The position numbers and the translations under genes are program-made. A stretch of DNA of 6,195 nucleotides from Campylobacterota bacterium (GTDB taxonomy: Bacteria; Campylobacterota; Campylobacteria; Campylobacterales; Sulfurovaceae), in the NCBI GenBank assembly GCA_015488875.1, contig WFMX01000128.1, positions 1 to 6,195 on the forward strand. Direction: 5' to 3'. Below the pieces are notes generated by a model, which saw nothing but the letters and a program-made list of their open reading frames with translations, was not told the DNA's origin and did not search any database. Shown here one piece after another: positions 1 through 4,606 of this stretch (positions within the stretch are counted from its first letter, which is position 1; each line of letters begins with the position of its first letter).

Positions 1-2
1 AA

Positions 3-197
3 AAATATCTCTATGTCTCTCCACATGTGCTTCGTCACTCCTTTGCATCGTCACTCATATTGGGCGGAGCGGATCTGCGTGTAGTCCAAGAGCTACTAGG
101 TCACAGCTCATTGGTCACTACACAAATCTACACACATATAGAGAGAAAAGATCTGCAAGATACTATATATAGATATCATCCGATAAGAGAGTTCTGA
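3..197 (+). CDS. Tyrosine recombinase (Xer/phage integrase family), C-terminal fragment
   Basis: Only the last 64 codons lie in the window, and the gene enters from the left edge. The frame reads through the hallmark C-terminal catalytic block of tyrosine recombinases. It has HVLRHSF with the H-x-x-R pair, then GGADLRVVQELLGHSS with the second conserved Gly-His, then TTQIYTHI, in which the tyrosine is the expected nucleophile that links to DNA. The chain ends about 18 residues later at TGA (195-197). Enzymes of this family cut and rejoin DNA at short sites, for example dif for chromosome dimer resolution or att sites for integration. The visible block resembles XerC/XerD-type sequences. A housekeeping Xer protein and a mobile-element integrase cannot be told apart without the N-terminal half. 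No frame damage is visible. The family call is firm and the subfamily is not. Confidence 0.9.
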   Translation, partial: KYLYVSPHVLRHSFASSLILGGADLRVVQELLGHSSLVTTQIYTHIERKDLQDTIYRYHPIREF

Positions 198-253
198 GGA
201 GAGAGCCTTGAGAGTGTCGACAGCACATAACCTCTACCATAGTCTGTCGAAAA

Positions 254-264
254 AACACCGTTAT
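254..264. repeat. Direct repeat AACACCGTTAT, copy 1
   Basis: The 11-mer AACACCGTTAT occurs here and again, identically, at 378-388, with starts 124 bp apart. The two copies bracket the long hairpin at 307-366. It may be a trace of an inserted element or a protein-binding site, and chance is also possible for a repeat this short. Confidence 0.5.
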
Positions 265-306
265 GCACTCTTTCTATTTTCACTTATTGGCTAGATAGTA
301 ACGATA

Positions 307-366
307 GGGGTCTGGTGATTTGTGATGCGTGGAGCGTAGCGGAATGCATCGCAATCACCTGACCTC
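307..366. repeat. Long imperfect hairpin (REP-like)
   Basis: Left arm 307-328 pairs with right arm 346-366. From the base outward in, it has GGGGTC against GACCTC (one G-T wobble), a T/T mismatch, GGTGATT against AATCACC, a single bulged T, and GTGATGC against GCATCGC (one wobble). This makes roughly 20 base pairs with a 17-nt loop containing GGAGCGTAGCGGAA. The loop motif resembles the tip of the element at 421-461 read on the minus strand. The size and the GC-rich tip fit a REP/BIME-type intergenic repeat. No T-run follows on either strand, so an intrinsic terminator is unlikely. Confidence 0.6.
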
Positions 367-403
367 GGCTAAACTACAACACCGTTATATCTCAGTCGAG
401 GTC
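361..403. other. Competing stem overlapping the long hairpin
   Basis: GACCTCG at 361-367 is the perfect complement of CGAGGTC at 397-403 (7 bp, 29-nt loop). The first six of those bases also form the base of the 307-366 hairpin. Both stems cannot exist fully at once. This is the geometry of a two-state RNA switch, but a regulatory role is inference only, because no downstream gene reads in the plus direction here. Confidence 0.4.
378..388. repeat. Direct repeat AACACCGTTAT, copy 2
   Basis: This is the second identical copy of the 11-mer found at 254-264. It lies in the loop of the 361-367/397-403 stem, so a protein or RNA contact here would compete with that fold. Confidence 0.5.
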
Positions 404-420
404 GAACAATTTCTATACGA

Positions 421-461
421 GGACACAGCTTCCGTTCGCTTCACTCACGAAACCAATGTCC
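421..461. repeat. Second REP-like element, opposite orientation
   Basis: GGACA (421-425) and TGTCC (457-461) bound a 31-base interior. Read on the minus strand, the interior contains CGTGAGTGAAGCGAACGGAAG, close to the tip of the 307-366 hairpin (CGTGGAGCGTAGCGGAA). Two related tips in opposite orientation within 100 bp resemble a BIME-like pair. The pairing inside this element is weaker than in the first. Confidence 0.4.
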
Positions 462-530
462 CCTAACTGTAGCTTCATTATAAGATTGAGCTAAAGCACC
501 ACTCTATGTTTTGCAAGATATCTATTTGGG

Positions 531-2072
531 TTAGCTTACAGTAAATTGACCCATCATACCGTTGTCCTCATGCTCTAGGAAGTGACAGTGAAACATATAT
601 GGATTGTTATTGTCTGCTGTTACACCATCATTTGGAATGGCTACAATAATCTTGGCTCTAGTAAAAGGTGGCATGTAAACTGTATCTTTATAGCCTCTAT
701 CGTTCTCTGCTACTTGACTAGGATCATCATTTCGTGAGACTACTCTGAAATGAGTATCATGGATATGAAAGTTGTGATTCATACCAGTGCTATTGATGAT
801 TTCCCACTCTTCGATATCACCTCGTGAGAGTGCCACATCTATACGGTTCATATCCATCGATTTACCATTGATGGTAAACACCATGCCACCCATTCCATCA
901 GTATTATTGCCTTGGTTACCATTCATACCATCATTGTAGTTACCTGTGCCACCTTGATTGCCATTCATACCTTGATTGCCACCCATTCCACCCATTGCAA
1001 GTACAAATTGTCTACTTCTAGTAGGAGTAGGGATAGGCTCTAGTGTTGCTAGTGCTGCTGGTATCTGAGTCACTTGTGTAGCATCTTTGCTGACATTGAC
1101 TGTGAGGAATGTCTGTCCATATCTATACTCTTGCAGACTAAGTGTTGCTCCCATAGCATTTGTAAAATCTACAACGATTTCAGCTCTCTCTGCTGGAGAT
1201 AGTATGATACGGTTCATGCTCACTGGTCTTTCAAGCAGAGCATTATCTGAAGCTATCTGTTGGAAACTTTGCCCATTACTAAATCCAAGCTCGTATATGG
1301 TTGAGTTGGAGCCATTGAGTATACGAAATCGTACCTGTTTTGCCTCTGCCTCAAAGGTAGGCGAGATAGCTCCATTGGTGATAAATGTATCTCCTATATA
1401 CCCCATATCTATCTGTTGATTGCTTGGTGAGTAGACTATCTGAGTCTTGTCTGCCGAAAAGAAACGATCTTGTAGTACAAGTGGGATATCATCTATACCA
1501 TATCTGCGTGGAAGATCAAGTGATCTACTCTCATCATCTTCTATGATGATCAATCCTGCTAAGCCCTGATAGACTTGTGGTGCAGTTTGATGTATATAGT
1601 GCGGATGATACCAATTTGTACAGGCGTTTTGATCTACTAGGTATTGTGCTGACCAAGTAGAGCCTACTGCGATAGGTTGATGTGCAGTTCCATCCATAGC
1701 ACCAGGTACATGCATCCCATGCCCATGTACGGTAGTGGGAACTGGAAGTTGGTTTGTGTAGTTGATGGAGACATTAGCTCCCCTGTTTAACAGTAGGGTA
1801 GGACCTAGATATGTGCCATCAAATGCCCAAGTCTTGGTCTGCACACCTTCGAAAAATGTGTGCTGTGCCTCTACGATATTGATATCATAGTGCATCACGC
1901 CACCTATTGCTGTGCCTTGTCTGAGTTCTGGGATAGGTAGAGTACCATTAGTAGGTGTACCACCGCCTGAGCCACCGTTGCTATTGCTACTATTGTTGCT
2001 ACCACCACATCCTGTAAATAGATAGAGTGCTGTTACACCACTCAATGTCAAAAATTCTCTTCTGTCTTGCAT
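531..2072 (-). CDS. Multicopper oxidase (CueO/CotA/laccase-like), Tat-exported putative lipoprotein
   Basis: This is a 513-residue, three-cupredoxin-domain oxidase that takes electrons from a reducing substrate (such as Cu(I), another metal or a phenol) and reduces O2 to water at a trinuclear copper site. All ligand motifs are present: HGHGMH (116-121), WYHPH (H156, H158), HNFHIH (433-438), and HCHFLEHEDNGM (495-506) with Cys496 and axial Met506 for type-1 copper. The N-terminus has a twin-arginine motif (R4-R5-E-F-L) and a lipobox-like LFTGC with Cys22, then a Ser/Asn/Gly-rich linker to about residue 42. This suggests export folded by Tat and lipid anchoring. A Met-rich loop (360-397) sits before domain 3, as in CueO. 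Start: AGGAGA at 2078-2083 lies 5 nt upstream of the ATG. A copper-efflux gene is not visible nearby, so the copper-detoxification role is inference. Confidence 0.93.
   Translation of the reverse strand: MQDRREFLTLSGVTALYLFTGCGGSNNSSNSNGGSGGGTPTNGTLPIPELRQGTAIGGVMHYDINIVEAQHTFFEGVQTKTWAFDGTYLGPTLLLNRGANVSINYTNQLPVPTTVHGHGMHVPGAMDGTAHQPIAVGSTWSAQYLVDQNACTNWYHPHYIHQTAPQVYQGLAGLIIIEDDESRSLDLPRRYGIDDIPLVLQDRFFSADKTQIVYSPSNQQIDMGYIGDTFITNGAISPTFEAEAKQVRFRILNGSNSTIYELGFSNGQSFQQIASDNALLERPVSMNRIILSPAERAEIVVDFTNAMGATLSLQEYRYGQTFLTVNVSKDATQVTQIPAALATLEPIPTPTRSRQFVLAMGGMGGNQGMNGNQGGTGNYNDGMNGNQGNNTDGMGGMVFTINGKSMDMNRIDVALSRGDIEEWEIINSTGMNHNFHIHDTHFRVVSRNDDPSQVAENDRGYKDTVYMPPFTRAKIIVAIPNDGVTADNNNPYMFHCHFLEHEDNGMMGQFTVS
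882..995 (-). repeat. Met/Asn/Gly-rich loop of the multicopper oxidase, with internal GMNGNQG repeat
   Basis: Residues 360-397 carry six methionines among Gly, Asn and Gln. GMNGNQG occurs twice, at residues 368-374 and 382-388 (period 14 residues; bases 951-971 and 909-929). The copies differ only at synonymous codon positions (GGT/GGC, AAT/AAC), so the peptide repeat is older than recent slippage and looks preserved. In CueO a Met-rich segment near the type-1 site binds Cu(I). The same role here is inferred from position and composition. Confidence 0.65.
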
Positions 2073-2077
2073 AATAT

Positions 2078-2083
2078 TCTCCT
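2078..2083 (-). promoter_or_regulatory. Ribosome binding site of the multicopper oxidase
   Basis: On the minus strand AGGAGA precedes the ATG with a 5-nt gap. It supports the start that includes the complete twin-arginine signal. Confidence 0.7.
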
Positions 2084-2156
2084 GATGATCTTTTTAATTA
2101 ATTGTTGTATGGTATATTACTCTTTGAGCGTGTAAATAGTGTGTAAGGAGTGGGTA

Positions 2157-2162
2157 ATTATA
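2157..2162 (-). promoter_or_regulatory. Candidate -10 box for the multicopper oxidase
   Basis: A perfect TATAAT on the minus strand lies about 85 bp upstream of the oxidase start, in the 169-bp gap after the ferredoxin gene. No good -35 hexamer is seen at 16-18 bp, but Campylobacterota sigma-70 promoters often lack one. The site suggests that the oxidase can be transcribed independently of the ferredoxin. Confidence 0.45.
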
Positions 2163-2204
2163 GATGACGGCGAATTTGTAAAAAGTTTATGATTTTTGAA
2201 GTTG

Positions 2205-2229
2205 CAATGGCACATCAGCTGTACCATTG
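2205..2229 (-). terminator. Stem-loop just after the ferredoxin gene
   Basis: On the minus strand CAATGGTACA and TGTGCCATTG form a 10-bp stem around a 5-nt loop (GCTGA), 12 nt past the ferredoxin stop. The one imperfect pair is a G-U wobble in the minus-strand RNA but a C-A mismatch in the plus-strand RNA, which favours function in the ferredoxin transcript. No U-run follows, so it may be a 3'-end stabiliser or a factor-dependent end rather than a classical intrinsic terminator. Confidence 0.45.
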
Positions 2230-2241
2230 TGAAATTCTCTT

Positions 2242-2619
2242 TTATCTTGCCATTTGTGATGGTGGTATAGCTTCGCCCCATACATCATCAGGTATGACAT
2301 ACTCAGCTACTACGCTACCACCTATGATATGCTCATCTACTATGCGGTCTATCTTCTCTTTGGTTAGCTCTACATACATAGTGTGACCTGGCTCTACTAG
2401 CATCACTGGACCCTGCTGGCATCTGTTGAGACATCCTGTCTGTATGGGCTGTACAGTGCCTATGATACCCTTTTGCATAAGCGACTGAGCTAAGTGCTGG
2501 AAAAGCATTTGAGACTCTTGGTCGTTTTGGCTTACACAGCTAGGTTTTGGCATTCCTGGAGGTGCTGACTGCTGGCATTTAAATATATAAAAAGCTGGTT
2601 GTGGTATTCCGTTCATCAT
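2242..2619 (-). CDS. Thioredoxin-like [2Fe-2S] ferredoxin
   Basis: This 125-residue soluble protein has the four-cysteine pattern of thioredoxin-fold [2Fe-2S] ferredoxins (Aquifex Fd/NuoE C-terminal type): Cys15, Cys28 (in KPSCVSQ), Cys63 and Cys67 (TGCLNRCQQGP). Next come the expected strand and helix, VMLVEPGHTMYVELTKEKI. The early context FKCQQSAPPGMPKPSC matches the family's Pro/Gly-rich cluster loop. It is likely a cytoplasmic one-electron carrier, and its redox partner cannot be read from sequence. The tail (about 96-125) extends past the core fold. Start: tandem ATG ATG codons follow AAAGGA (2625-2630) at 5 and 8 nt, so the first methionine could be either. It lies 104 bp after the SpoIIAA-like gene on the same strand and 169 bp before the oxidase. 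Co-transcription is possible but not shown. Confidence 0.88.
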   Translation of the reverse strand: MMNGIPQPAFYIFKCQQSAPPGMPKPSCVSQNDQESQMLFQHLAQSLMQKGIIGTVQPIQTGCLNRCQQGPVMLVEPGHTMYVELTKEKIDRIVDEHIIGGSVVAEYVIPDDVWGEAIPPSQMAR

Positions 2620-2644
2620 TTTTATCCTTTTGATAGTAGTTAAT

Positions 2645-2663
2645 TAGGAGTTATTTACTCCTA
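2645..2663. other. Perfect 7-bp stem-loop between the SpoIIAA-like and ferredoxin genes
   Basis: TAGGAGT (2645-2651) and ACTCCTA (2657-2663) enclose a 5-nt loop. On the minus strand it lies 60-80 nt after the SpoIIAA-like stop and about 14 nt before the ferredoxin ribosome binding site. No U-run follows on that strand. It could be a weak terminator, an RNA processing site or an operator. Confidence 0.4.
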
Positions 2664-2723
2664 TTTGTGCAATTCTATCAAAATGTTTCTCTATCTATCC
2701 TTGATTGATTGAGTTTTCAAGCA

Positions 2724-3104
2724 TCATTCATGTATCCATCTGATCGCTTGATCATAATCATTGAAATATTGCACTTCACCAGTCACAAACCATGAGCCTA
2801 TCTTTGCAGCAAACTTTTGCCAATCTTTATTGCCATAGATCGCGATCTTTTCAAATTCATTGCCATGTTTGAGACCGATCTTGAAATCATCCCAAGCTGC
2901 TCGTGGCTCCCAACCCTCTAGCTCTGTACCATCTATGATGGCTTTGACCTTTGGGTCTTTGACCTCCGATAGTGCTGAATCTATCATCGGTGTGATCGTC
3001 TCATAATCCTCGTGAGTGAGCTTACCACGAGCCTTTAATGATAGCAAAAAATGGTTTTCAACCCTCTCGATACCGATAGATAATCCATGTCTCTCATATT
3101 TCAT
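2724..3104 (-). CDS. SpoIIAA-like (STAS/SEC14-type) domain protein
   Basis: This 126-residue soluble protein is of the SpoIIAA-like family (Pfam SpoIIAA-like, formerly DUF3478). It runs from an N-terminal strand pair (GLSIGIERVENHFLLSLKA) through GKLTHEDYETITPMIDSAL, the strand VKAIIDGTELEGWEPRAAWDDFK, and IAIYGNKDWQKFAAKIGSWF, to the closing GEVQYFNDYDQAIRWI. The full family length is present, with no signal peptide or membrane segment. Members are thought to bind lipids or small hydrophobic ligands or to act as regulatory adaptors, but no reaction is established. Start: AAGGAG (3111-3116) lies 6 nt upstream of the ATG. The gene diverges from the FmdE operon across a 180-bp control region with an FNR-type box. 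Regulation of this gene from that box is possible but not positioned as for a standard activator. Confidence 0.85.
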   Translation of the reverse strand: MKYERHGLSIGIERVENHFLLSLKARGKLTHEDYETITPMIDSALSEVKDPKVKAIIDGTELEGWEPRAAWDDFKIGLKHGNEFEKIAIYGNKDWQKFAAKIGSWFVTGEVQYFNDYDQAIRWIHE

Positions 3105-3110
3105 TGTATA

Positions 3111-3116
3111 CTCCTT
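3111..3116 (-). promoter_or_regulatory. Ribosome binding site of the SpoIIAA-like gene
   Basis: AAGGAG on the minus strand, 6 nt before the ATG, fixes the start at 3104. Confidence 0.7.
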
Positions 3117-3130
3117 TTAATTATTGTTAG

Positions 3131-3140
3131 ATGATATCAT
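3131..3140. promoter_or_regulatory. 10-bp palindrome upstream of the SpoIIAA-like gene
   Basis: ATGATATCAT is perfectly self-complementary and lies 26 bp upstream of the SpoIIAA-like start codon, where a promoter or operator would be expected. It is AT-rich and short, so chance cannot be excluded. Confidence 0.25.
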
Positions 3141-3216
3141 GTCAATCCTTAAGGAGCTATCCAAAACACCAATCTCTTTCGTGCTTATGTAAATTTTTTC
3201 TTATAAAAGCTTTAAG

Positions 3217-3230
3217 TTGATAAATATCAA
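3217..3230. promoter_or_regulatory. FNR/DNR-type regulator box (perfect TTGAT-N4-ATCAA)
   Basis: TTGATAAATATCAA matches the consensus site of CRP/FNR-family regulators of the FNR/NNR/DNR type at every defined position. Its centre (3223/3224) is exactly 41.5 bp upstream of the start predicted from the TATAAT at 3253-3258, the standard class II activator position. This argues that the downstream operon is switched on by low oxygen, nitrate/nitrite or nitric oxide, depending on which family member binds. No such regulator gene lies in the window. Confidence 0.8.
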
Positions 3231-3252
3231 CAATATTTATCATAAATATGAT
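3218..3252. repeat. Overlapping AT-rich inverted repeats in the divergent promoter
   Basis: TGATAAATAT (3218-3227) is a perfect inverted repeat of ATATTTATCA (3233-3242), 5 nt apart, sharing bases with the FNR-type box. ATCAT-N4-ATGAT (3239-3252) is a third palindrome with the same 5-4-5 layout. A further TTTATCA follows at 3267-3273. These may be secondary regulator sites between the activator box and the -10 box. Confidence 0.45.
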
Positions 3253-3258
3253 TATAAT
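3253..3258 (+). promoter_or_regulatory. -10 box of the FmdE operon promoter
   Basis: A perfect TATAAT predicts transcription starting near 3265 and a leader of about 20 nt before the first ATG. The usual -35 position is taken by the FNR-type box, which is typical of an activator-dependent promoter. Confidence 0.7.
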
Positions 3259-3276
3259 CCTGAAAATTTATCAATT

Positions 3277-3280
3277 AGGA
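3277..3280 (+). promoter_or_regulatory. Ribosome binding site of the FmdE-family gene
   Basis: AGGA lies 4 nt before the first ATG (3285) and 7 nt before the second (3288). The second ATG has the more usual spacing, so the protein may start one residue later. Confidence 0.6.
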
Positions 3281-3284
3281 ATAC

Positions 3285-3890
3285 ATGATGAACTATCCTA
3301 CATTTTTCGACGAAGTCGAGAAGATATCACTCCAAGATCCACTGAGCAACTTTTTGGGTGCGTTTGAAGATGGCAAAGTAGATATCACATATCTTGACTG
3401 TGTCAAACTAGCAGGGCATTCATGTCCTACGGTAGCAGGTGCATATCTCATGACTCTCAGAGGTCTCAAAGAGTTGTATGCAGATAGCTTGCCACAAAGA
3501 GGATACATAAAAGTAGAGATGAGAGATGCCGAAGCTGACGGTGTGACAGGTGTCATATGTAATGTCATATCTTTCATAGTAGGTGCAGGTGGTGCAGGTG
3601 GATTCAAAGGACTCAATGGAAATTTGAGCCGAAACAATCTCCTCTCCTATGGTGCGGACATCACTAGAGAGGTGAAACTAACTCGTATAGATACAGGTGC
3701 TAGTGTAGAGCTAGACTACGACCCATCATCTATACATCCATCACCACAAATGCAGCCACTCATGGGCAAGATGATGCAAGGAACGGCATCCTCCGAAGAG
3801 AAGATAGCATTTGGTAAATTATGGCAAGAGAGAGTAGAAAAGATACTACTAGGCGAAGACAGTATCAACAAATTGATCCAAATATCATAA
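3285..3890 (+). CDS. FmdE-family protein
   Basis: This 201-residue soluble protein is of the FmdE family, named after a protein encoded with molybdenum formylmethanofuran dehydrogenase in methanogens. The diagnostic motif LAGHSCPTVAGAYL (residues 42-55) gives conserved His45 and Cys47, with Cys39 just before in YLDC. These are plausible metal or thiol-chemistry residues. A second conserved stretch follows at 80-109 (RDAEADGVTGV, Cys92, then the glycine-rich VGAGGAGGFKG). The C-terminal Zn-ribbon found in some archaeal members is absent. Instead it ends with a Met-rich segment (MQPLMGKMM, about 152-160) and a helix (FGKLWQERVEKIL). The biochemical role of bacterial FmdE proteins is unproven. 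This one is the first gene of an FNR-box operon, and 14 nt separate it from the next gene. Methanogenesis is not implied. Confidence 0.88.
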   Translation: MMNYPTFFDEVEKISLQDPLSNFLGAFEDGKVDITYLDCVKLAGHSCPTVAGAYLMTLRGLKELYADSLPQRGYIKVEMRDAEADGVTGVICNVISFIVGAGGAGGFKGLNGNLSRNNLLSYGADITREVKLTRIDTGASVELDYDPSSIHPSPQMQPLMGKMMQGTASSEEKIAFGKLWQERVEKILLGEDSINKLIQIS

Positions 3891-3892
3891 GA

Positions 3893-3897
3893 AAGGG
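3893..3897 (+). promoter_or_regulatory. Ribosome binding site that fixes the hemerythrin start
   Basis: AAGGG lies 7 nt before the ATG at 3905. It supports this start over the in-frame ATG at 3821, which lies inside the FmdE gene and would add 28 highly basic residues unlike the family. Confidence 0.7.
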
Positions 3898-3904
3898 TAG
3901 AAAG

Positions 3905-4345
3905 ATGATAATATCAAACTATATGAAAGCTGAGCATCGTGATTGTGATACAGCATTTGCAGGTGCAGAAGAAGCAGTAGCTCTAGGCGAGTGGAGTGTA
4001 GCGGAGCAGAGATTTATAGATTTTTCCAATGACACTTTGACTCACTTCAAGCGAGAAGAGGATGAGCTATTTCCTGCATTTGAAGCACAGACAGGTAGTA
4101 GTGAAGGACCTACACAAGTGATGCGTTTTGAGCATGAACAAGTGAGAGGATTGATAGGCAAGATGGCAGAGGCTATAGAGTCTCAAGATAGAGATGCTTA
4201 TCTCTCACTAGCGGAGTCTATGATGATACTACTCCAACAGCACAATATGAAAGAGGAGCAGATGTTATATGCCATGTGCGATAGAGTATTACCTCCTGAA
4301 CTAAAAGAGTCAACGCTAGAGAAGATGAAGGCTACCACTCTGTGA
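3905..4345 (+). CDS. Hemerythrin (HHE cation-binding) domain protein
   Basis: This 146-residue four-helix-bundle protein is predicted to bind a di-iron centre. Candidate ligands fall in the family pattern: His11 (AEHRDCD), His47 and Glu51 (THFKREEDELFP), His77 (RFEHEQVR), and His113 with Glu117 (QQHNMKEEQMLY). It is a full-length single-domain member with no signal peptide, so it is cytoplasmic. Related proteins bind O2, sense oxygen or NO, or help repair iron-sulfur centres damaged by nitrosative stress (the YtfE/RIC group, which this lacks the N-terminal domain of). The next gene overlaps its stop by four bases, implying translational coupling. With FmdE, DUF2249 and the membrane protein it forms a compact operon under the FNR-type box. 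Its ligand (O2, NO or iron supply) is not decided by sequence. Confidence 0.9.
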   Translation: MIISNYMKAEHRDCDTAFAGAEEAVALGEWSVAEQRFIDFSNDTLTHFKREEDELFPAFEAQTGSSEGPTQVMRFEHEQVRGLIGKMAEAIESQDRDAYLSLAESMMILLQQHNMKEEQMLYAMCDRVLPPELKESTLEKMKATTL

Positions 4346-4596
4346 AAAAAATCTTTTTAGATGCTAGAGAATTAGAACATCCCAAACCCTTAGAAGAGGC
4401 TATAGTGGCATTGAGGGAGCTTGATGGTAGCAACTACTTCTATATGCTGCATCGTAAAAATCCTATACCGCTACTCAGTCTCGCCAAAGGTCAAGGGCTA
4501 GATGCACTTTCGTACGAAGATAGTGATGGACTATGGCATATCATCATTAGCAGAGATAGCCAAATAGATCTCCATAGCTTGATAGAGAAGATTTAG
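4342..4596 (+). CDS. DUF2249 (TusA/SirA-fold) protein
   Basis: This is an 84-residue protein of the DUF2249 family, a small domain with a TusA/SirA-like fold. The N-terminal FLDARELEHPKPLEEAI matches the family's D-x-R-x-L-E-x-P-x-P signature, and the middle NYFYMLHRKNPIPLLSLAKGQG matches its second strand and loop. The catalytic cysteine of TusA is absent, and indeed the protein has no cysteine, so sulfur transfer by a TusA mechanism is not expected. Start: GTG at 4342 overlaps the hemerythrin TGA (GTGA), with GAAGG at 4327-4331 upstream. DUF2249 and hemerythrin domains often sit side by side or fused, and are common in genomes with denitrification genes. A partner or adaptor role for the hemerythrin or the membrane protein is inference. 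Confidence 0.85.
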   Translation: MKKIFLDARELEHPKPLEEAIVALRELDGSNYFYMLHRKNPIPLLSLAKGQGLDALSYEDSDGLWHIIISRDSQIDLHSLIEKI

Positions 4597-4600
4597 GGAG
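4595..4600 (+). promoter_or_regulatory. Ribosome binding site overlapping the DUF2249 stop
   Basis: AGGGAG overlaps the last two bases of the TAG stop and lies 6 nt before the ATG at 4607, indicating coupled translation within the operon. Confidence 0.6.
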
Positions 4601-4606
4601 TAGCTT

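Larger units (their letters stand above)
198..530. other. Gene-free, hairpin-rich intergenic region
   Basis: About 330 bases lie between the recombinase stop and the oxidase stop (these genes converge). No convincing reading frame is seen in any of the six frames. The region holds a 7-bp inverted repeat, TCGACAG (217-223) with CTGTCGA (244-250). It also holds an 11-bp direct repeat (254-264 and 378-388), a long hairpin (307-366), a competing stem (361-367 with 397-403) and a second hairpin-like element (421-461). The region could carry convergent transcription ends, REP-like repeats or a structured RNA. No clear GC stem followed by a T-run was found for either flanking gene. Confidence 0.6.

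Noticed and set aside
217..255. Stem TCGACAG/CTGTCGA followed by a run of A as a terminator of the recombinase gene
   Set aside because: The run after the stem is A on the plus strand. On the minus strand the T-run comes before, not after, the stem. The loop is also long (20 nt).
1087..1419. Open frame on the plus strand inside the oxidase gene
   Set aside because: It is antisense to a gene with complete catalytic motifs, and its translation has no family features. It is a shadow frame.
2701..2712. TTGATTGATTGA as an FNR-type site
   Set aside because: It has the TTGAT half but no ATCAA at the required spacing. It is a simple tetranucleotide repeat.
3117..3145. Consensus -35 TTGACA on the minus strand (3140-3145) as promoter of the SpoIIAA-like gene
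   Set aside because: No acceptable -10 box occurs at 16-18 bp, and the implied start would fall within the ribosome binding site.
3821..3904. Upstream extension of the hemerythrin gene to an ATG at 3821
   Set aside because: It lies inside the FmdE gene, has no ribosome binding site of its own and would add a basic leader unlike the family. The ATG at 3905 has AAGGG at proper spacing.
3991..4005. GTGGAGTGTAGCGGA within the hemerythrin gene, 14 of 15 identical to the loop of the 307-366 hairpin
   Set aside because: It is in frame, encodes ordinary family residues and has no flanking stem arms. It is most simply a chance match.
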